Notes: a model not told the origin generated them from the sequence alone. Positions 22,295 to 34,201 are shown, counted from the stretch's first letter. The stretch: DNA of 64,000 nucleotides from Liolophura sinensis (GCF_032854445.1 NC_088295.1:94855805-94919804), one strand, 5' to 3'. A program made the numbers and translations.

Positions 22295-23825
22295 TTGTTC
22301 ATTAGGTCTTATGGCAAGATTGTACTCTACAAGGTCTTACGGCAAGGCTCTACTCTACAAGGTCTTATGGTAAGATTGTACTCTGTTGGGTCTTATGGCA
22401 AAATTGTATTCTGCAGGGCCTTATGGCAAAATTGTACTTTACAAGGTCTTATTCCAAGGTTGTACTCTACAGGTCTTATGGTAAGATTTTACTCTATAGG
22501 GTCTTATGGGTCTTAAGATTGTACTATAACAGGTCTTACGGCAAGATTGTACTCTACAAAGTCTTATGGTAAGATTGTACTCTGTAGGGTCTTATGGCAA
22601 GATTGTACTCTGTAGGGCTTTATGGCAAGATTTTACTCTACAAGGTCTTATGGTAAGACTGTACTCTACAAGGTCTTATGACAAGATTGTAATCTACAAG
22701 GCCTTATGGCAAGATTTTACTTTACAAGGTCTTACGTTAAGATTGTACTCTACAAGGCCTTCTGGCAAGATTTTACTTTGCAAGGTCTTATGACAAGATT
22801 GTACTCTGCAAGGTCCAACGGTAAGATTGTACTCTACACGGTCTTACGGCAAGATTGTACCTACAGGGTCTTATGGCAAGATTGTACTCTACAAGGTCTT
22901 ATGGTAAGATTGTACTCTATAGGGTGTTATGGCAAGATTGTACTCTACAAGGTCTTATGGTAAGATTGTACTCTATAGGGTCTTATGGCAAGATTGTACT
23001 CTACAAGGTCTTATGGTAAGATTGTACTCTGTTGGGTCTTATAGCAAAATTGTATTCTGCAGGGCCTTATGGCAAAATTGTACTTTACAAGGTCTTATTC
23101 CAAGGTTGTACTCTACAGGTCTTATGGTAAGATTTTACTCTATAGGGTCTTATGGGTCTTAAGATTGTACTATAAAAGGTCTTACGGCAAGATTGTACTC
23201 TACAAAGTCTTATGGTAAGATTGTACTCTGTAGGGTCTTATGGCAAGATTGTACTCTGTAGGGCTTTATGGCAAGATTTTACTCTACAAGGTCTTATGGT
23301 AAGACTGTACTCTACAAGGTCTTATGACAAGATTGTAATCTACAAGGCCTTATGGCAAGATTTTACTTTACAAGGTCTTACGTTAAGATTGTACTCTACA
23401 AGGCCTTCTGGCAAGATTTTACTTTGCAAGGTCTTATGACAAGATTGTACTCTGCAAGGTCCAACGGTAAGATTGTACTCTACACGGTCTTACGGCAAGA
23501 TTGTACCTACAGGGTCTTATGGCAAGATTGTACTCTACAAGGTCTTATGGTAAGATTGTACTCTATAGGGTGTTATGGCAAGATTGTACTCTACAAGGTC
23601 TTATGGTAAGATTGTACTCTATAGGGTCTTATGGCAAGATTGTACTCTACAAGGTGTTATGGTAAGATTGTACTCTGTAGGGTCTTATGGCAAGATTGTA
23701 CTCTACAAGGTGTTATGGTAAGATTGTAGTCTATAGGGTCTTATGGTAAGATTGTACTCTATAGGGTCTTATGACAAGATTGTACTCTGCAAGGTCCAAT
23801 GGTAAGATTGTACTCTACAAGATCA
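22295..23825. repeat. 28-bp minisatellite, subfamily c, with 646-bp duplication
   Basis: About 54 units of CAAGGTCTTATGGCAAGATT plus GTACTCTA. The stretch from about 22360 to 23005 is repeated almost base for base at 23006-23651 (offset 646 bp, about 23 units). Identical translated runs at 22566/23212 and 22706/23352 show this. Only scattered differences such as 22530 C versus 23176 A were noticed. Confidence 0.95.
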
Positions 23826-24139
23826 CAAGGAAAAACATCAATGTTCGAATCCAAAAAGTCAATCTGCTTTCTACATGGTCAAAAGATTGTACAAAAGTAT
23901 TTTCTACTTGACCATCTCTTCTCTACAAGTTCAAAACTCTTAACCGCTTTGCATAATGTCAGAACAAGACTTTTTGTACAAAGGTGAACTGTTGTCAGAT
24001 TATTCATTACAAGTTCGGAATATTTTATACAGTGTCATATTGGTTTATTCCACCAATGAAGCTGCCCGCCATCTTGGAACTGAAAAAGTCCTGACTATGG
24101 CGTTAAAGAACAATAGATAAGAAACACAGGGTCGTGTGA
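23826..24139. other. degenerate boundary between 28-bp subfamilies
   Basis: Traces of CTACAAG/GTCAAAAG units remain, then about 140 bp of unique sequence (24000-24139). No gene. Confidence 0.5.
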
Positions 24140-24800
24140 TTAGAGAGTTGTTTGCAAGGCCAGACTATTTCATGCAAGGTCACAAAAGTCAGACTACAAG
24201 ATCAAGGTCAAAGGGCAAGATTGTTCTCCACAAGATCAAGGGGTTCGATTATTCTCAACAAGATCACAAGACCAGATTCTTCTGCACAACGTTACGAGGC
24301 CAGACTATTCTCTACAAGGGCAAATTGTCAGGCTGTACGAGGTCACAAGGCCAGGCTCTTCTCTACAAGGTCACAAGGCCAGACTCTTCTCTGCCGGGTC
24401 ACAAGGCCAGATTGTTCTCTACAAGGGCACAGGGCCAGACTGTACGAGGTCACAAGGCCAGACTCCTCTCTACAAACCCACAAGGCCACACTCTACAAGG
24501 TCACAAGGCCAGACTCTTCTCTACAAGTTCACAAGGCCAGACTTCTCTTCAAGTTCACAAGGCCAGATTGTTCTCTACAAGGTCACATGACCAGATTGTT
24601 TTCTACACGGTTACATGACCGGACTATTATCTACAAGGTCAAAGGACCAGACTGCACAAGGTCAAAGGGTCAGAATGGACTCTACAAGGCCAAAAGGCCA
24701 GATTGTTCTCTACAAGGTTGCATTTCCAGACCCTCTAAAAGGTCACATTGTCAGAATGTTAGTTTTTGTAAAGGTACAACGCCAGTCTGTTTTAAATCAA
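24140..24800. repeat. 28-bp minisatellite, subfamily d
   Basis: Units of CAAGGTCACAAGGCCAGACT plus CTTCTCTA, about 23 copies, less regular than subfamily c. The two overlapping plus frames of 160 and 223 codons are array by-products. Confidence 0.92.
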
Positions 24801-25584
24801 GCATCATTGTCAGACTATTGTAGCAACATGGAATACCTCTGTTTAATTCATCTACATGGTTGAAGCATTTATATGAGGCAACGACAGAGCGCGACATTTA
24901 GACATTAGATCGTTTTGCACGATTCTTAACACCAAGGAACCAGAATGCTTAATGTCATGTCACAAACTAATGTGACTACATGTAATTATCTGACAGAAGA
25001 TTACGGTCTGTGTCTTCACACAAAACCTTGGGTATACAAATGTGCTGCTATCCTGAAGTTCTGTGACAAGCAATCGCAGATTTCTTTGTAAGCCACTTGG
25101 AGAGTCTCAACGTTAATGTGTGTTATAATGTACAGCCACCATCACATGGAATGTCAGTGATAACGGTATGAATAGCACTGTTGCCTCAGTAGAAGTTTGA
25201 ACTTGAATCTTATCCAACTTTGTCGATATTATCACACTGATCTTCACACTTCTCCTGTTTTCATCAGGCTTCATTACTACATGCCTATCCTCAAACAATT
25301 GTATTAGCTTCACGACTAGACAAATAGAACTCCAAAGCTTAAGTCAGGGTCGAGCAAAATACAGGAATCTTCAATAGTTTATATCTAATGTATTCGTACT
25401 AAACGATCTAATTGTTACAAGGTGAGAATCCAACATCTGACCACACGAAATGGCATATTTATCCGGGCTTTGGTCGGGATAAGCTTCACAAGAAGTATGT
25501 GAAATCTATTTCCGGTAAAACTAGAGGCGGGCTGAGATGTGCATAATGATATATTTCAAGAATCATGGGGATCTAAAGAGCTTT
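24801..25584. other. unique sequence, no gene seen
   Basis: No supported exon or RNA gene. Confidence 0.5.
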
Positions 25585-26327
25585 CTATAGAGCCCACCTT
25601 CCATGGTTAACATGTGACCTATAGAGCCCACCTTCCATGGTTAACATGTGACCTATAGAGCCCACCTTCCATGGTTAACATGTGACATATAGAGCCCACC
25701 TTCCATGGTTAACATGTGACATATAGAGCCCACCTTCCATGGTTAACATGTGACCTATAGAGCCCACCTTCCATGGTTAACATGTGACCTATAGAGCCCA
25801 CCTTCCATGGTTAACATGTGATCTATAGAGCCCACCTTCCATGGTTAACATGTGACCTATAGAGCCCACCTTCCATGGTTAACGTGACCTATAGAGCCCA
25901 CCTTCCTTAACATGTGACCTATAGAGCCCACCTTCCATGGTTAACATGTGACCTATAGAGCTCACCTTCTATGGTTAACATGTGACCTATAGAGCCCACC
26001 TTCCATGGTTAACATGTGACCTATACAGCCCACCTTCCATGGTTAACATGTGACCTATATAGCCCACCTTCCATGGTTAACATGTGACTTATAGAGCTCA
26101 CCTTCCATGGTTAACATGTGACCTATAGAGCTCACCTTCCATGGTTAACATGTGACCTGTAGAGCTCACCTTCCATGGTTAACATGTGACCTATAGAGCC
26201 CACCTTCCATGGTTAACATGTGACCTATAGAGCCCACCTTCCATGGTTAACATGTGACCTATAGAGCCCACCTTCAATGGTTAACATGTGACCTATAGAG
26301 CCCACCTTCTATGGTTAACATGTGACC
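25585..26327. repeat. 34-bp minisatellite
   Basis: About 22 nearly identical units of CTATAGAGCCCACCTTCCAT plus GGTTAACATGTGAC. Two units near 25880-25920 have short deletions. CATG-G-TTAACATG in each unit is an almost perfect palindrome. Confidence 0.97.
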
Positions 26328-26825
26328 TAACTGAGCGGTCGTTTTCCTGATGTACATCTTACAGCAACTTATATCCCTTATAATTATTTTACTTATTATT
26401 TACTTTATTTTACTTATAATTAACTATGGCGCTGCTGTGATTAGGATGCAGATTTCTACGTCTACATTACTGCAGACAAGCGATGATAATTGCCCCGATA
26501 ACTTTTATCAGTATCGTCGTTTATTGAGCTCAGAAAATTGTCATGTGTAGACATGCCTTTCCAGGACACATGCTATTACTTTGTAGTACATCTTTGTAGT
26601 ACTGTTGTATCCCTGACGAGTTCGGTGGAGACTCAAAAAGCTACACGAATTACCCATACATATACCGTGAAGCGTTGGTAAATTCGGTTTTGGCTAAATG
26701 TGTCTATCTAAATATATAATTATACAATACGGCTATGAGGTTTATATTTGTGTAAGCCGTAAAATGGCGTGGGATTTAAAAAATAAGCCTGGAATTGTGA
26801 GCAACTGTATTATCTGGGTGAGGCT
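26328..26825. other. unique AT-rich spacer, no gene seen
   Basis: Nothing recognisable. The 66-codon plus frame is low-complexity hydrophobic sequence. Confidence 0.5.
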
Positions 26826-27312
26826 GTTACAGGTTGTTTCCTAGAGTCACAAGTAGACATGAATAATCTCCGTAAATTTGTTACAGGTTGTTTCCTAGAG
26901 TCACAAGTAGACATGAATAATCTCCGTAAATTTGTTACAGGTTGTTTCCTAGAGTCACAAGTAGACATGAATAATCTCCGTAAATTTGTTACAGGTTGTT
27001 TCCTAGAGTCACAAGTAGACATGAATAATCTCCGTAAATTTGTTACAGGTTGTTTCCTAGAGTCACAAGTAGACATGAATTTTCTCCGTAAATTTGTTAC
27101 AGGTTGTTTCCTAGAGTCACAAGTAGACATGAATTATCTCCGTACATTTGTTACAGGTTGTTTCCTAGAGTCACAAGTAGACATGAATTATATCCGTAAA
27201 TATGTTACAGGTTGTTTCCTAGAGTCACAACTAGAGATGAATTATATAGGTGAATTTGTTAGAAGTTGTTTTTGGAGTCAGAATTAGACATGCACTATCT
27301 CGGGGAATTTGT
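26826..27312. repeat. 54-bp minisatellite open on both strands
   Basis: Nine units of AGGTTGTTTCCTAGAGTCAC plus 34 bp. The first six are almost identical and the last three progressively diverged. Because 54 is 18 codons, the plus strand reads a repeated NNLRKFVTGCFLESQVDM and the minus strand a repeated MSTCDSRKQPVTNLRRLF. Neither resembles a known protein. Confidence 0.96.
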
Positions 27313-28179
27313 TACGGGTTGTTTCTTGAGTCATACGGGTGTGATGTACAAGGCTAAAACAAAGAATATGAAGGCGATGATGTTTTGCCCAATGTTACGA
27401 CTAAGGATGTGATATCTACGGGAAAAGCACAAAACGATGGCAGTGAGCTAATGCTCAGTGTGTAATGATGTCATATTCAGGGATATAGCTAACAATATGA
27501 AGGCTAGCAAAGGAGATGTTCATTGCACAGTGACAATAAAGATCTGAAGTCGAAAGATAATGCTCAGTATGAAGGCGAAGGGCTGATGTTCAATTTTAAA
27601 GATGGGATGTTCAACGACAATGCGCGATAGCAAGGCTATGCGATGATAATCAGTGTTAAGGGACTGTATGGAAGTGTGATGTGCAATGTTTTATTTGCTG
27701 CGGTATACAGGGTTAAGGAATTGAAAAGTCTTCAAAATGAGCAAACATATTGAGATTAAACCAAAATACATGGTGTGAATACTGTCTTTATTTACATGCT
27801 GTCTTGGTATGAACCATTGGCACATTCGGCATAGAACTGGTAGTCCAGCAGGGAATTGCTAGTCCAGCCTGGAAACTGATGGCCCAATCTCGAACTCGTA
27901 GTCCCGCCTAGAATGGGTAGACCCGTCTAGAATTGGTTGTCCAGCCTACAATTAGTACTTCAGCCAAACTCAAGGTCAAAATATCCTCTTCGAAATCAGC
28001 AGATATCCACTGCGAATGCTTTCATGCTACGGCTTAGGTGTGATCCGAGGGACTGTGAATACGACCTTGACCTTGAAAACACATCAACATTTCTAGCTAC
28101 ATGGTTTTACTTATTCGTAAAAATATTCCAGAAAATATATGTGCATCAGTCAGTCTTGCTTTTAGCTGCGTTTATATAC
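27313..28179. other. degenerate repeats and unique sequence
   Basis: 27340-27680 has loose recurrence of AAGG(C)GATG and TGCTCAGTG phrases. 27830-27960 has short imperfect units such as TAGTCCAGCC. No gene. Confidence 0.45.
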
Positions 28180-28395
28180 AAGCGATAGTCACGGAATTGT
28201 CGGGAACCACTTACTTACATGCCTCAGTCACCCCTGCTTTAGTGTTTAGATGCAAGCGATAGTCACGGAATTGTCGGGAACCACTTACTTATATGCCTCA
28301 GTCACCCCTGCTTTAGTGTTTAGATGCAAGCGATATCCATAGAATGGTCAGGAATCACTTGCATGCATCAGTCAGCCATGAGCTCGTTCAGATAG
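28180..28395. repeat. 74-bp minisatellite
   Basis: AGCGATAGTCACGG begins at 28181 and 28255 and a diverged copy at 28329 (period 74). Just under three units. Confidence 0.9.
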
Positions 28396-28904
28396 GATAT
28401 TCACGGACCATATATTCGTATCTTTCAGATACGATATTCAAGGATCATGTATTCGTGTAGTTCAGATGAGATATTCACGAAACATGTACTCTTGTCCTTC
28501 AGATGAGATATTCAAGAACCATGTATTCATGTCGTTTGATGAGATGTTCATGGGACTATATCCGGGCGTCATTATTGGGATATTCAGACAGAATATATTT
28601 GCGTTATTCAACTATGCTTTTGTTTTCAAATATCCGGGGACCATGGATGTATTTTAGTATCCATATGAGATATCCAGGGACCACATTTGTGACCACCTAT
28701 TTATAATTTAGTAATCAGATGTAATATTGAGGTTCCACATTTGTGTACAACCCATTTATAATTAAGTATTGGGATGTGATAATCAGGGACCACATTTGTG
28801 TTCTACCTACTTATGATTTAGTACTCAGATGTGATATTCAGAGACCACATTTGTGTACCCACTTAGTTATGATTCATCGTGCAGATAGGGTATTCACGAA
28901 CCAT
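28396..28904. repeat. degenerate tandem repeat, about 41-57 bp units
   Basis: Units containing CAGATGAGATATTCACG/AACCATGTATTC grade into CAGATGTGATATTCAGAGAC-type units toward the 55-bp array. Divergence is high. Confidence 0.65.
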
Positions 28905-30720
28905 ATATGGGCATCGCCCAATTATAATTTGTTTTGAGATTGAATATGTAGAGACCATATAACGGCATCGCTCAGCTATAATTTCTTTTGAGATTGAATA
29001 TGTAGGCACCATAAATGGGCATCGCTCAGCTATAATCCTGTTTTGAGATTGAATATGTAGAGACTATATATGGGCATCGTTCAGCTATAATTTTGTTTTG
29101 AGATTGAATATGTAGAGACTATATATGGGCATCGTTCAGCTATAATTTTGTTTTGAGATTGAATATGTAGACATCATAAATGGGCATCGCTCAGCTATAA
29201 TTTTGTTTTGAGATTGAATATATAGGCACCATAAATGGGCATCGTTCAGCTATAATTTTGTTTTGAGATTGAATATGTAGGCACCATAAATGGGCATCGT
29301 TCAGCTATAATTTTGTTTTGAGATTGAATATGTAGACATCATAAATGGGCATCGTTCAGCTATAATCCTGTTTTGAGATTGAATATGTAGGCACCATAAA
29401 TGGGCATCGCTCAGCTATAATTTTGTTTTGAGATTGAATATGTAGGCACCATAAATGGGCATCGCTCAGCTATAATCCTGTTTTGAGATTGAATATGTAG
29501 GCACCATAAATGGGCATCGCTCAGCTATAATTTTGTTTTGAGATTGAATATATAGGCACCATAAATGGGCATCGCTCAGCTATAATTTTGTTTGAGATTG
29601 AATATGTAGGCACCATAAATGGGCATCGTTCAGCTATAATTTTGTTTTGAGATTGAATATGTAGACATCATAAATGGGCATCGTTCAGCTATAATCCTGT
29701 TTTGAGATTGAATATGTAGGCACCATAAATGGGCATCGCTCAGCTATAATTTTGTTTTGAGATTGAATATGTAGACATCATAAATGGGCATCGCTCAGCT
29801 ATAATTTTGTTTTGAGATTGAATATGTAGGCACCATAAATGGGCATCGCTCAGCTATAATTTTGTTTTGAGATTGAATATGTAGAGACTATATATGGGCA
29901 TCGCTCAGCTATAATTTTGTTTTGAGATTGAATATGTAGAGACTATATATGGGCATCGCTTAGCTATAATTTTGTTTTGAGATTGAATATGTAGAGACTA
30001 TATATGGGCATCGTTCAGCTATAATTTTGTTTTGAGATTGAATATGTAGACATCATAAATGGGCATCGTTCAGCTATAATCCTGTTTTGAGATTGAATAT
30101 GTAGGCACCATAAATGGGCATCGCTCAGCTATAATTTTGTTTTGAGATTGAATATGTAAACATCATAAATGGGCATCGCTCAGCTATAATTTTGTTTTGA
30201 GATTGAATATGTAGGCACCATAAATGGGCATCGCTCAGCTATAATTTTGTTTTGAGATTGAATATGTAGAGACTATATATGGGCATCGCTCAGCTATAAT
30301 TTTGTTTTGAGATTGAATATGTAGAGACTATATATGGGCATCGCTTAGCTATAATTTTGTTTTGAGATTGAATATGTAGAGACTATATATGGGCATCGTT
30401 CAGCTATAATTTTGTTTTGAGATTGAATATGTAGACATCATAAATGGGCATCGCTCAGCTATAATTTTGTTTTGAGATTGAATATGTAGGCACCATAAAT
30501 GGGCATCGCTCAGCTATAATCCTGTTTTGAGAGTGAATATGTAAAGACTATTTATGGGCATCCCTTAACAATAATTTTGTTTTGAGATTGAATATGTAAA
30601 CACCATATATGGGCATCGCGCAGTTAATTTTGGTGTTAGATTAAATATGTAGAGACCATATATGGGCATGGAGCAGCTAGAATTTTACTTTTGGATTGAA
30701 TATACAGGGACTATATATGG
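28905..30720. repeat. 55-bp minisatellite with 7-unit higher-order repeat
   Basis: About 33 units of TTTTGTTTTGAGATTGAATA plus 35 bp. Three unit types differ at GGCACCATAAATG (A), GACATCATAAATG (B) and GAGACTATATATG (C). The order BABACCC at about 29662-30046 is repeated at 30047-30431 (385 bp), including a private GCTTAG variant at 29957 and 30342. Edge units from 30530 are diverged. Confidence 0.96.
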
Positions 30721-30989
30721 ACTTCATTCAACCATGATGAAGTTGGCTTAGTAGAGCAAATTTATCTTTTTTATCAATTGTTTTATGTTGGGACACTATG
30801 TCTGTTAATTTAGCTGTGATTTACCATATACTTTGTTGTTTGGACAGACTGTATTCAGGGGTGACGGCTGTGCACCATTCATCATGATGTTAGAAATTAG
30901 ATGACTACGTGTAAAGTGCTGTGTATATCCAAACATTATAGTACACGCTACTTTCTTTTCACAAATACATTTGAGATGTCCTGCTATTT
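30721..30989. other. unique spacer, no gene seen
   Basis: Nothing recognisable. Confidence 0.5.
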
Positions 30990-30993
30990 TAGT

Positions 30994-31128
30994 GTCACGT
31001 GACCAATAATATTAGCATCTATCTACCAATGATGGTGACTGCAACGTTCAGGGGAGTGACTGGGCGTTGTCGGAGGTGCGAGTGAGAAGGGAGCTACGGC
31101 ATGGCGCTGTTAACTTTGTCGTGTATGT
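30994..31128 (+). promoter_or_regulatory. palindromic E-box/CCAAT and possible first exon
   Basis: GTCACGTGAC at 30994-31003 overlaps CCAAT (31002-31006). About 100 bp downstream an ATG in good context (GGCATGG, 31101) opens MALLTLSC, followed by a donor-like GTATGT at 31123; unspliced, the frame stops after 15 codons. Suggestive only. Confidence 0.22.
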
Positions 31129-31289
31129 TGGTTGACATTCCTCCATAAACAGACTACGGTTAACAATGATCGCGTAAGCGGGTCACCGTGACATTTAGAA
31201 AACTACTCAGCTATTTTCAGATCGATCTGACCCAGATATTAAAAAGTGCAAATCGCAAACAGACCTGAAAACGGATGTAAATCATAGTG

Positions 31290-31491
31290 TTATCGGTGTG
31301 GCGATGGGGAGAGTGTGGGCTGAAAGGTAGCACGGAGAGAAAACCACATCGGATGCATAAATGTCCTCAAAAGAACACGCAAACCTTTGTCTGCCAATTT
31401 GATTTGGTCGTCAGTTGTAAGGGTCTGAATACGGCTCTTGCACTCACACCGTGAATCAGCGTGGAGGCTATCAAATGGAGTGCACGGACAC
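31290..31491 (-). CDS. candidate exon, unknown protein
   Basis: On the minus strand CTACCCTTACAG ends at 31492 and the following frame is open for about 66 codons to TAA at 31290. It starts CPCTPFDSLHADSRCECKSR and includes TTDDQIKLADKGLRVLL. Its required incoming phase (two bases carried over) does not match the donor phase of the candidate exon at 32424-32499, so their linkage is not supported. The plus strand is also open over much of the stretch. No family is recognised. Confidence 0.2.
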
Positions 31492-32423
31492 CTGTAAGGG
31501 TAGGCCACGGGGACTCGGGGAGTCAACCCGATGGAGATACGGGGAGAGGGGTACGGGGCGATCTTCGATGTTCAATCAAGGCGTTACAAAATAAATCCGC
31601 GCCACAAATCTGGCACATGACGATAGACCATCCTGATCACAACTAACCCAGTCCCCAAAACTTCTTGTTATGCAGATCTGGCTAACATGTAAGCCATGAT
31701 TGTTTACTCTATAAACAAAGAACAATGTAAACAGTATTTGCAATGACGATCGCCATTATCTCCCATCAGTGTACGGTGCAGCAGTGACGATTGTTTTGGA
31801 GGGATGGGCTTAGGCAAGCACAGCTGTAATATACAAGGCAAATTGATGAGACATGGGAACCTGGATCGAAGTGCTATAGCATGACAATATTCATTTTAAA
31901 CTCTAAAAAAGGGTGAGATAATACGTGATAACTCCACTTTCCTAGTACGGTTTATTGCTACATGGCTTTATTTTCAAACCACACTAAAGAACATTGATAT
32001 TCGAAGGCTCAGGTCTCTACATACTGATGGTACATTTTTGTAACAGGTTGCATTCGTGAACTAAACTGGTTATGCTGTGAGTCTAAGGAAACATTTGTGC
32101 AGGTTGTGACAGGCTTTTTGTTTTTATAGTAAAACCTAACTTAAAGGTTTCATGTACAATGCTAAGGTTTTGGAGAATATATGTAAATACGACAGTGCAT
32201 TTTTGCTAACAAAAAATATAATGTATTATATACTTGTTCCAGCATTTTATCCAGCAGAAACCTGTGTTCTGCAGGCAATAAACACAAATCGTATACACAT
32301 GCATTAACAATGACAACAAAACACAATCCACTCACTCAGTTCAGCTTTATTCATCACCGTATCTATGTAATGCTACATCCATTCAGTACCTGTGATGATG
32401 TGAACCTGTGATGATGAACACAC

Positions 32424-32499
32424 CTGTATGCAATGTTTGTCTGATGCCTGACACAAGGCTGAACCTACAGTTTTGGTTCGCACAGACAAGACAAGGAGG
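32424..32499 (-). CDS. candidate short exon, unknown protein
   Basis: A long pyrimidine tract (CTCCCTCCCTCCCTCCGGCCC) leads to CATGACAG at 32500 on the minus strand. The 76-bp exon reads PPCLVCANQNCRFSLVSGIR... in phase 0 and ends ATACAG followed by GTGTGT (donor at 32423). It would join in phase to the exon at 32728-32939. The plus strand also has an open frame here, so orientation rests on the splice signals. Confidence 0.22.
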
Positions 32500-32727
32500 C
32501 TGTCATGACGAAGGGCCGGAGGGAGGGAGGGAGAATGGGAGAGCTGGTCTGTTGGCAGCCCTCAGTACAGCCCTTATCAAAAGTCTCTCACAGTAATGTT
32601 TGTAATCACCAGTCACCAGTAGCTGACCTCAGACCATGCCTACCTCTGCAATAAATATGCTGGCTGCTTGGAAGGTCTCATCTCTGGGGTATTGTCATAT
32701 CCCCTCCACTCACACCGTGACTTATAC

Positions 32728-32939
32728 CTTACTCCCGTTCTTGGCTAGCGGGCAGCATTGGGCTTTTTTTGCACTTAACAGCCCTGGGGACTCTGAATAT
32801 GTGAAGATCTGAATGTTGTTGATAGACTGTACATTGAGCAGATTTCCGTCGCAGCGCAGTGTCTTAGGGCAGACCAGGGTCTCCTCAAACCACAGACCGG
32901 CGCCATATTGGATGCTGGCATTTTGGAGATATATGATCC
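32728..32939 (-). CDS. candidate coding exon, cysteine-containing unknown protein
   Basis: The minus strand reads 70 open codons from a GGCAG acceptor (ending 32940, with TTTTTTGTGCT upstream) to AGTAAG followed by GTATAAG (donor at 32727). The translation includes YLQNASIQYGAGLWFEETLV and CPKTLRCDGNLLNVQ. It has four cysteines and coding-like use of C and G at third positions. It contains no Met, so it would be an internal exon. I do not recognise the family; the spaced cysteines would suit an extracellular protein. A GC-rich promoter-like block lies upstream on the same strand (33277-33560). Confidence 0.35.
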
Positions 32940-33276
32940 CTGCCTTGTCGTAGCACAAAAAACCCACTTAAGTCTGCCTCTTTGGTGTTAAGTTACATCT
33001 AGACAGAATTACTAAAAGTAAAGCGCAATGGAAGTGTGATGAAGTGGAGAAGTTCTGTTTGGGTTTCTTTGTGGGTACGCTATGGCTTGTTAGCGGCGGA
33101 CGAAGCCGGTGCCGAGCGCCGATACTGACCACGACACGGCCGTACTACACACACAACCCGCCTCTCACATGTTTCTATACCATGGCCACTATACGTAATC
33201 AGTCGGAATAGAAGAAATTCTTCAAAATGTATTGATTGGGCCTGTTATTTATGTTTTAAAGTGAATGCATACTTAC

Positions 33277-33568
33277 ATGATCGGAGGTGGTGAGGGGTGA
33301 AGGAAGACAGAGCGAGCGAGCCGGCTTGTAGCTAGTCCCCAGCATAGGCCATTCGGTTGAATATGATAATGCAGGACCACGTGTGCATCACCCCGCCCAA
33401 AATGTCGGGCCCGTTATCCAATGGGAGGTCAAACTGCGGAGCGGTGAGCTCTCGCTGCACCAACTGGTCCGCCGCTCCCGCTCTCAATTGCGCACAGTTT
33501 TTGCCCTGCCCTGTGATTAGCCTGAGAGAGGAGCAGAGATCCCTGACTACATGTCTATGTACCCCCAT
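33277..33568 (-). promoter_or_regulatory. candidate minus-strand promoter and first exon
   Basis: This GC-rich, non-repetitive block contains, in minus orientation, an ATTGG box (33422-33418), GGGCGGGG (33398-33391) and an E-box CACGTG (33378-33383). It is followed by a stretch ending CCGATCAT and a strong GTAAGTATG donor (GT at 33276-33275). That pattern suits a 5' untranslated first exon of about 75 bp for the gene to which the exon at 32728-32939 might belong. Direct joining gives an open frame but no start codon, so another exon or a different start is needed. Confidence 0.3.
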
Positions 33569-33600
33569 CGCCTTATCAATGAGATCCCAGGCCAGTTAAG

Positions 33601-34022
33601 AACTACGTCTAATTTGTCTGCATTCGTCAGTATCATATTCAGAGACATGACCGTAACATCTTTCTATAAACACACCCCATCTTCCCAATGTATATAAGTA
33701 TATCTATCCCTATGGCCAGGGATGGTTTCTCTTAATCTCCAGGATTATTATGCTTGTCTTTTTTTCTCTAAATTTACATTTCTATTTTGTTCTGTCACAT
33801 CCATTCCTATAAATACCTCTCTGCTGTGGAGGAAGTTAAAATATTTTTTAAGCTTTGGTATAACATATTAGGAGATTTTGAAAGAAACGAACTTTCCCAC
33901 GTTCTGTAGAAATTAATGTAGGATGTTAATTCGCATTCAGGAACTCAAAAGTTACCGGTACATAAGTGGAAGTATATTGTTAACGTCTTGCAACCGAAAC
34001 ATTTCTCACAGTACCGTTTGAT
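33601..34022. other. unique sequence, no gene seen
   Basis: Nothing recognisable. Confidence 0.5.
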
Positions 34023-34105
34023 CATTGAGATCATTTATTCATTTATTCAGTTATTCATTTATTTATTTATTTATTTATTTGACTGGTCTTAAATGCCTGG
34101 TGTTA
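34023..34105. repeat. (TTTA)n with dispersed-repeat fragment
   Basis: ATTTATTTATTTATTTATTTGACTGG matches the start of the repeat seen at 35587, 44281 and 48334; the rest of the element is missing or decayed. Confidence 0.6.
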
Positions 34106-34146
34106 GTCATGGTTTAAAATGATTACATGTACACAGATTACTTGCA

Positions 34147-34148
<2 letters not shown>

Positions 34149-34201
<53 letters not shown>

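Noticed and set aside
24136-24863. Ser/Arg-rich 160- and 223-codon frames as an SR-like protein
   Set aside because: They are translations of the 28-bp array; the apparent SR richness is a repeat effect.
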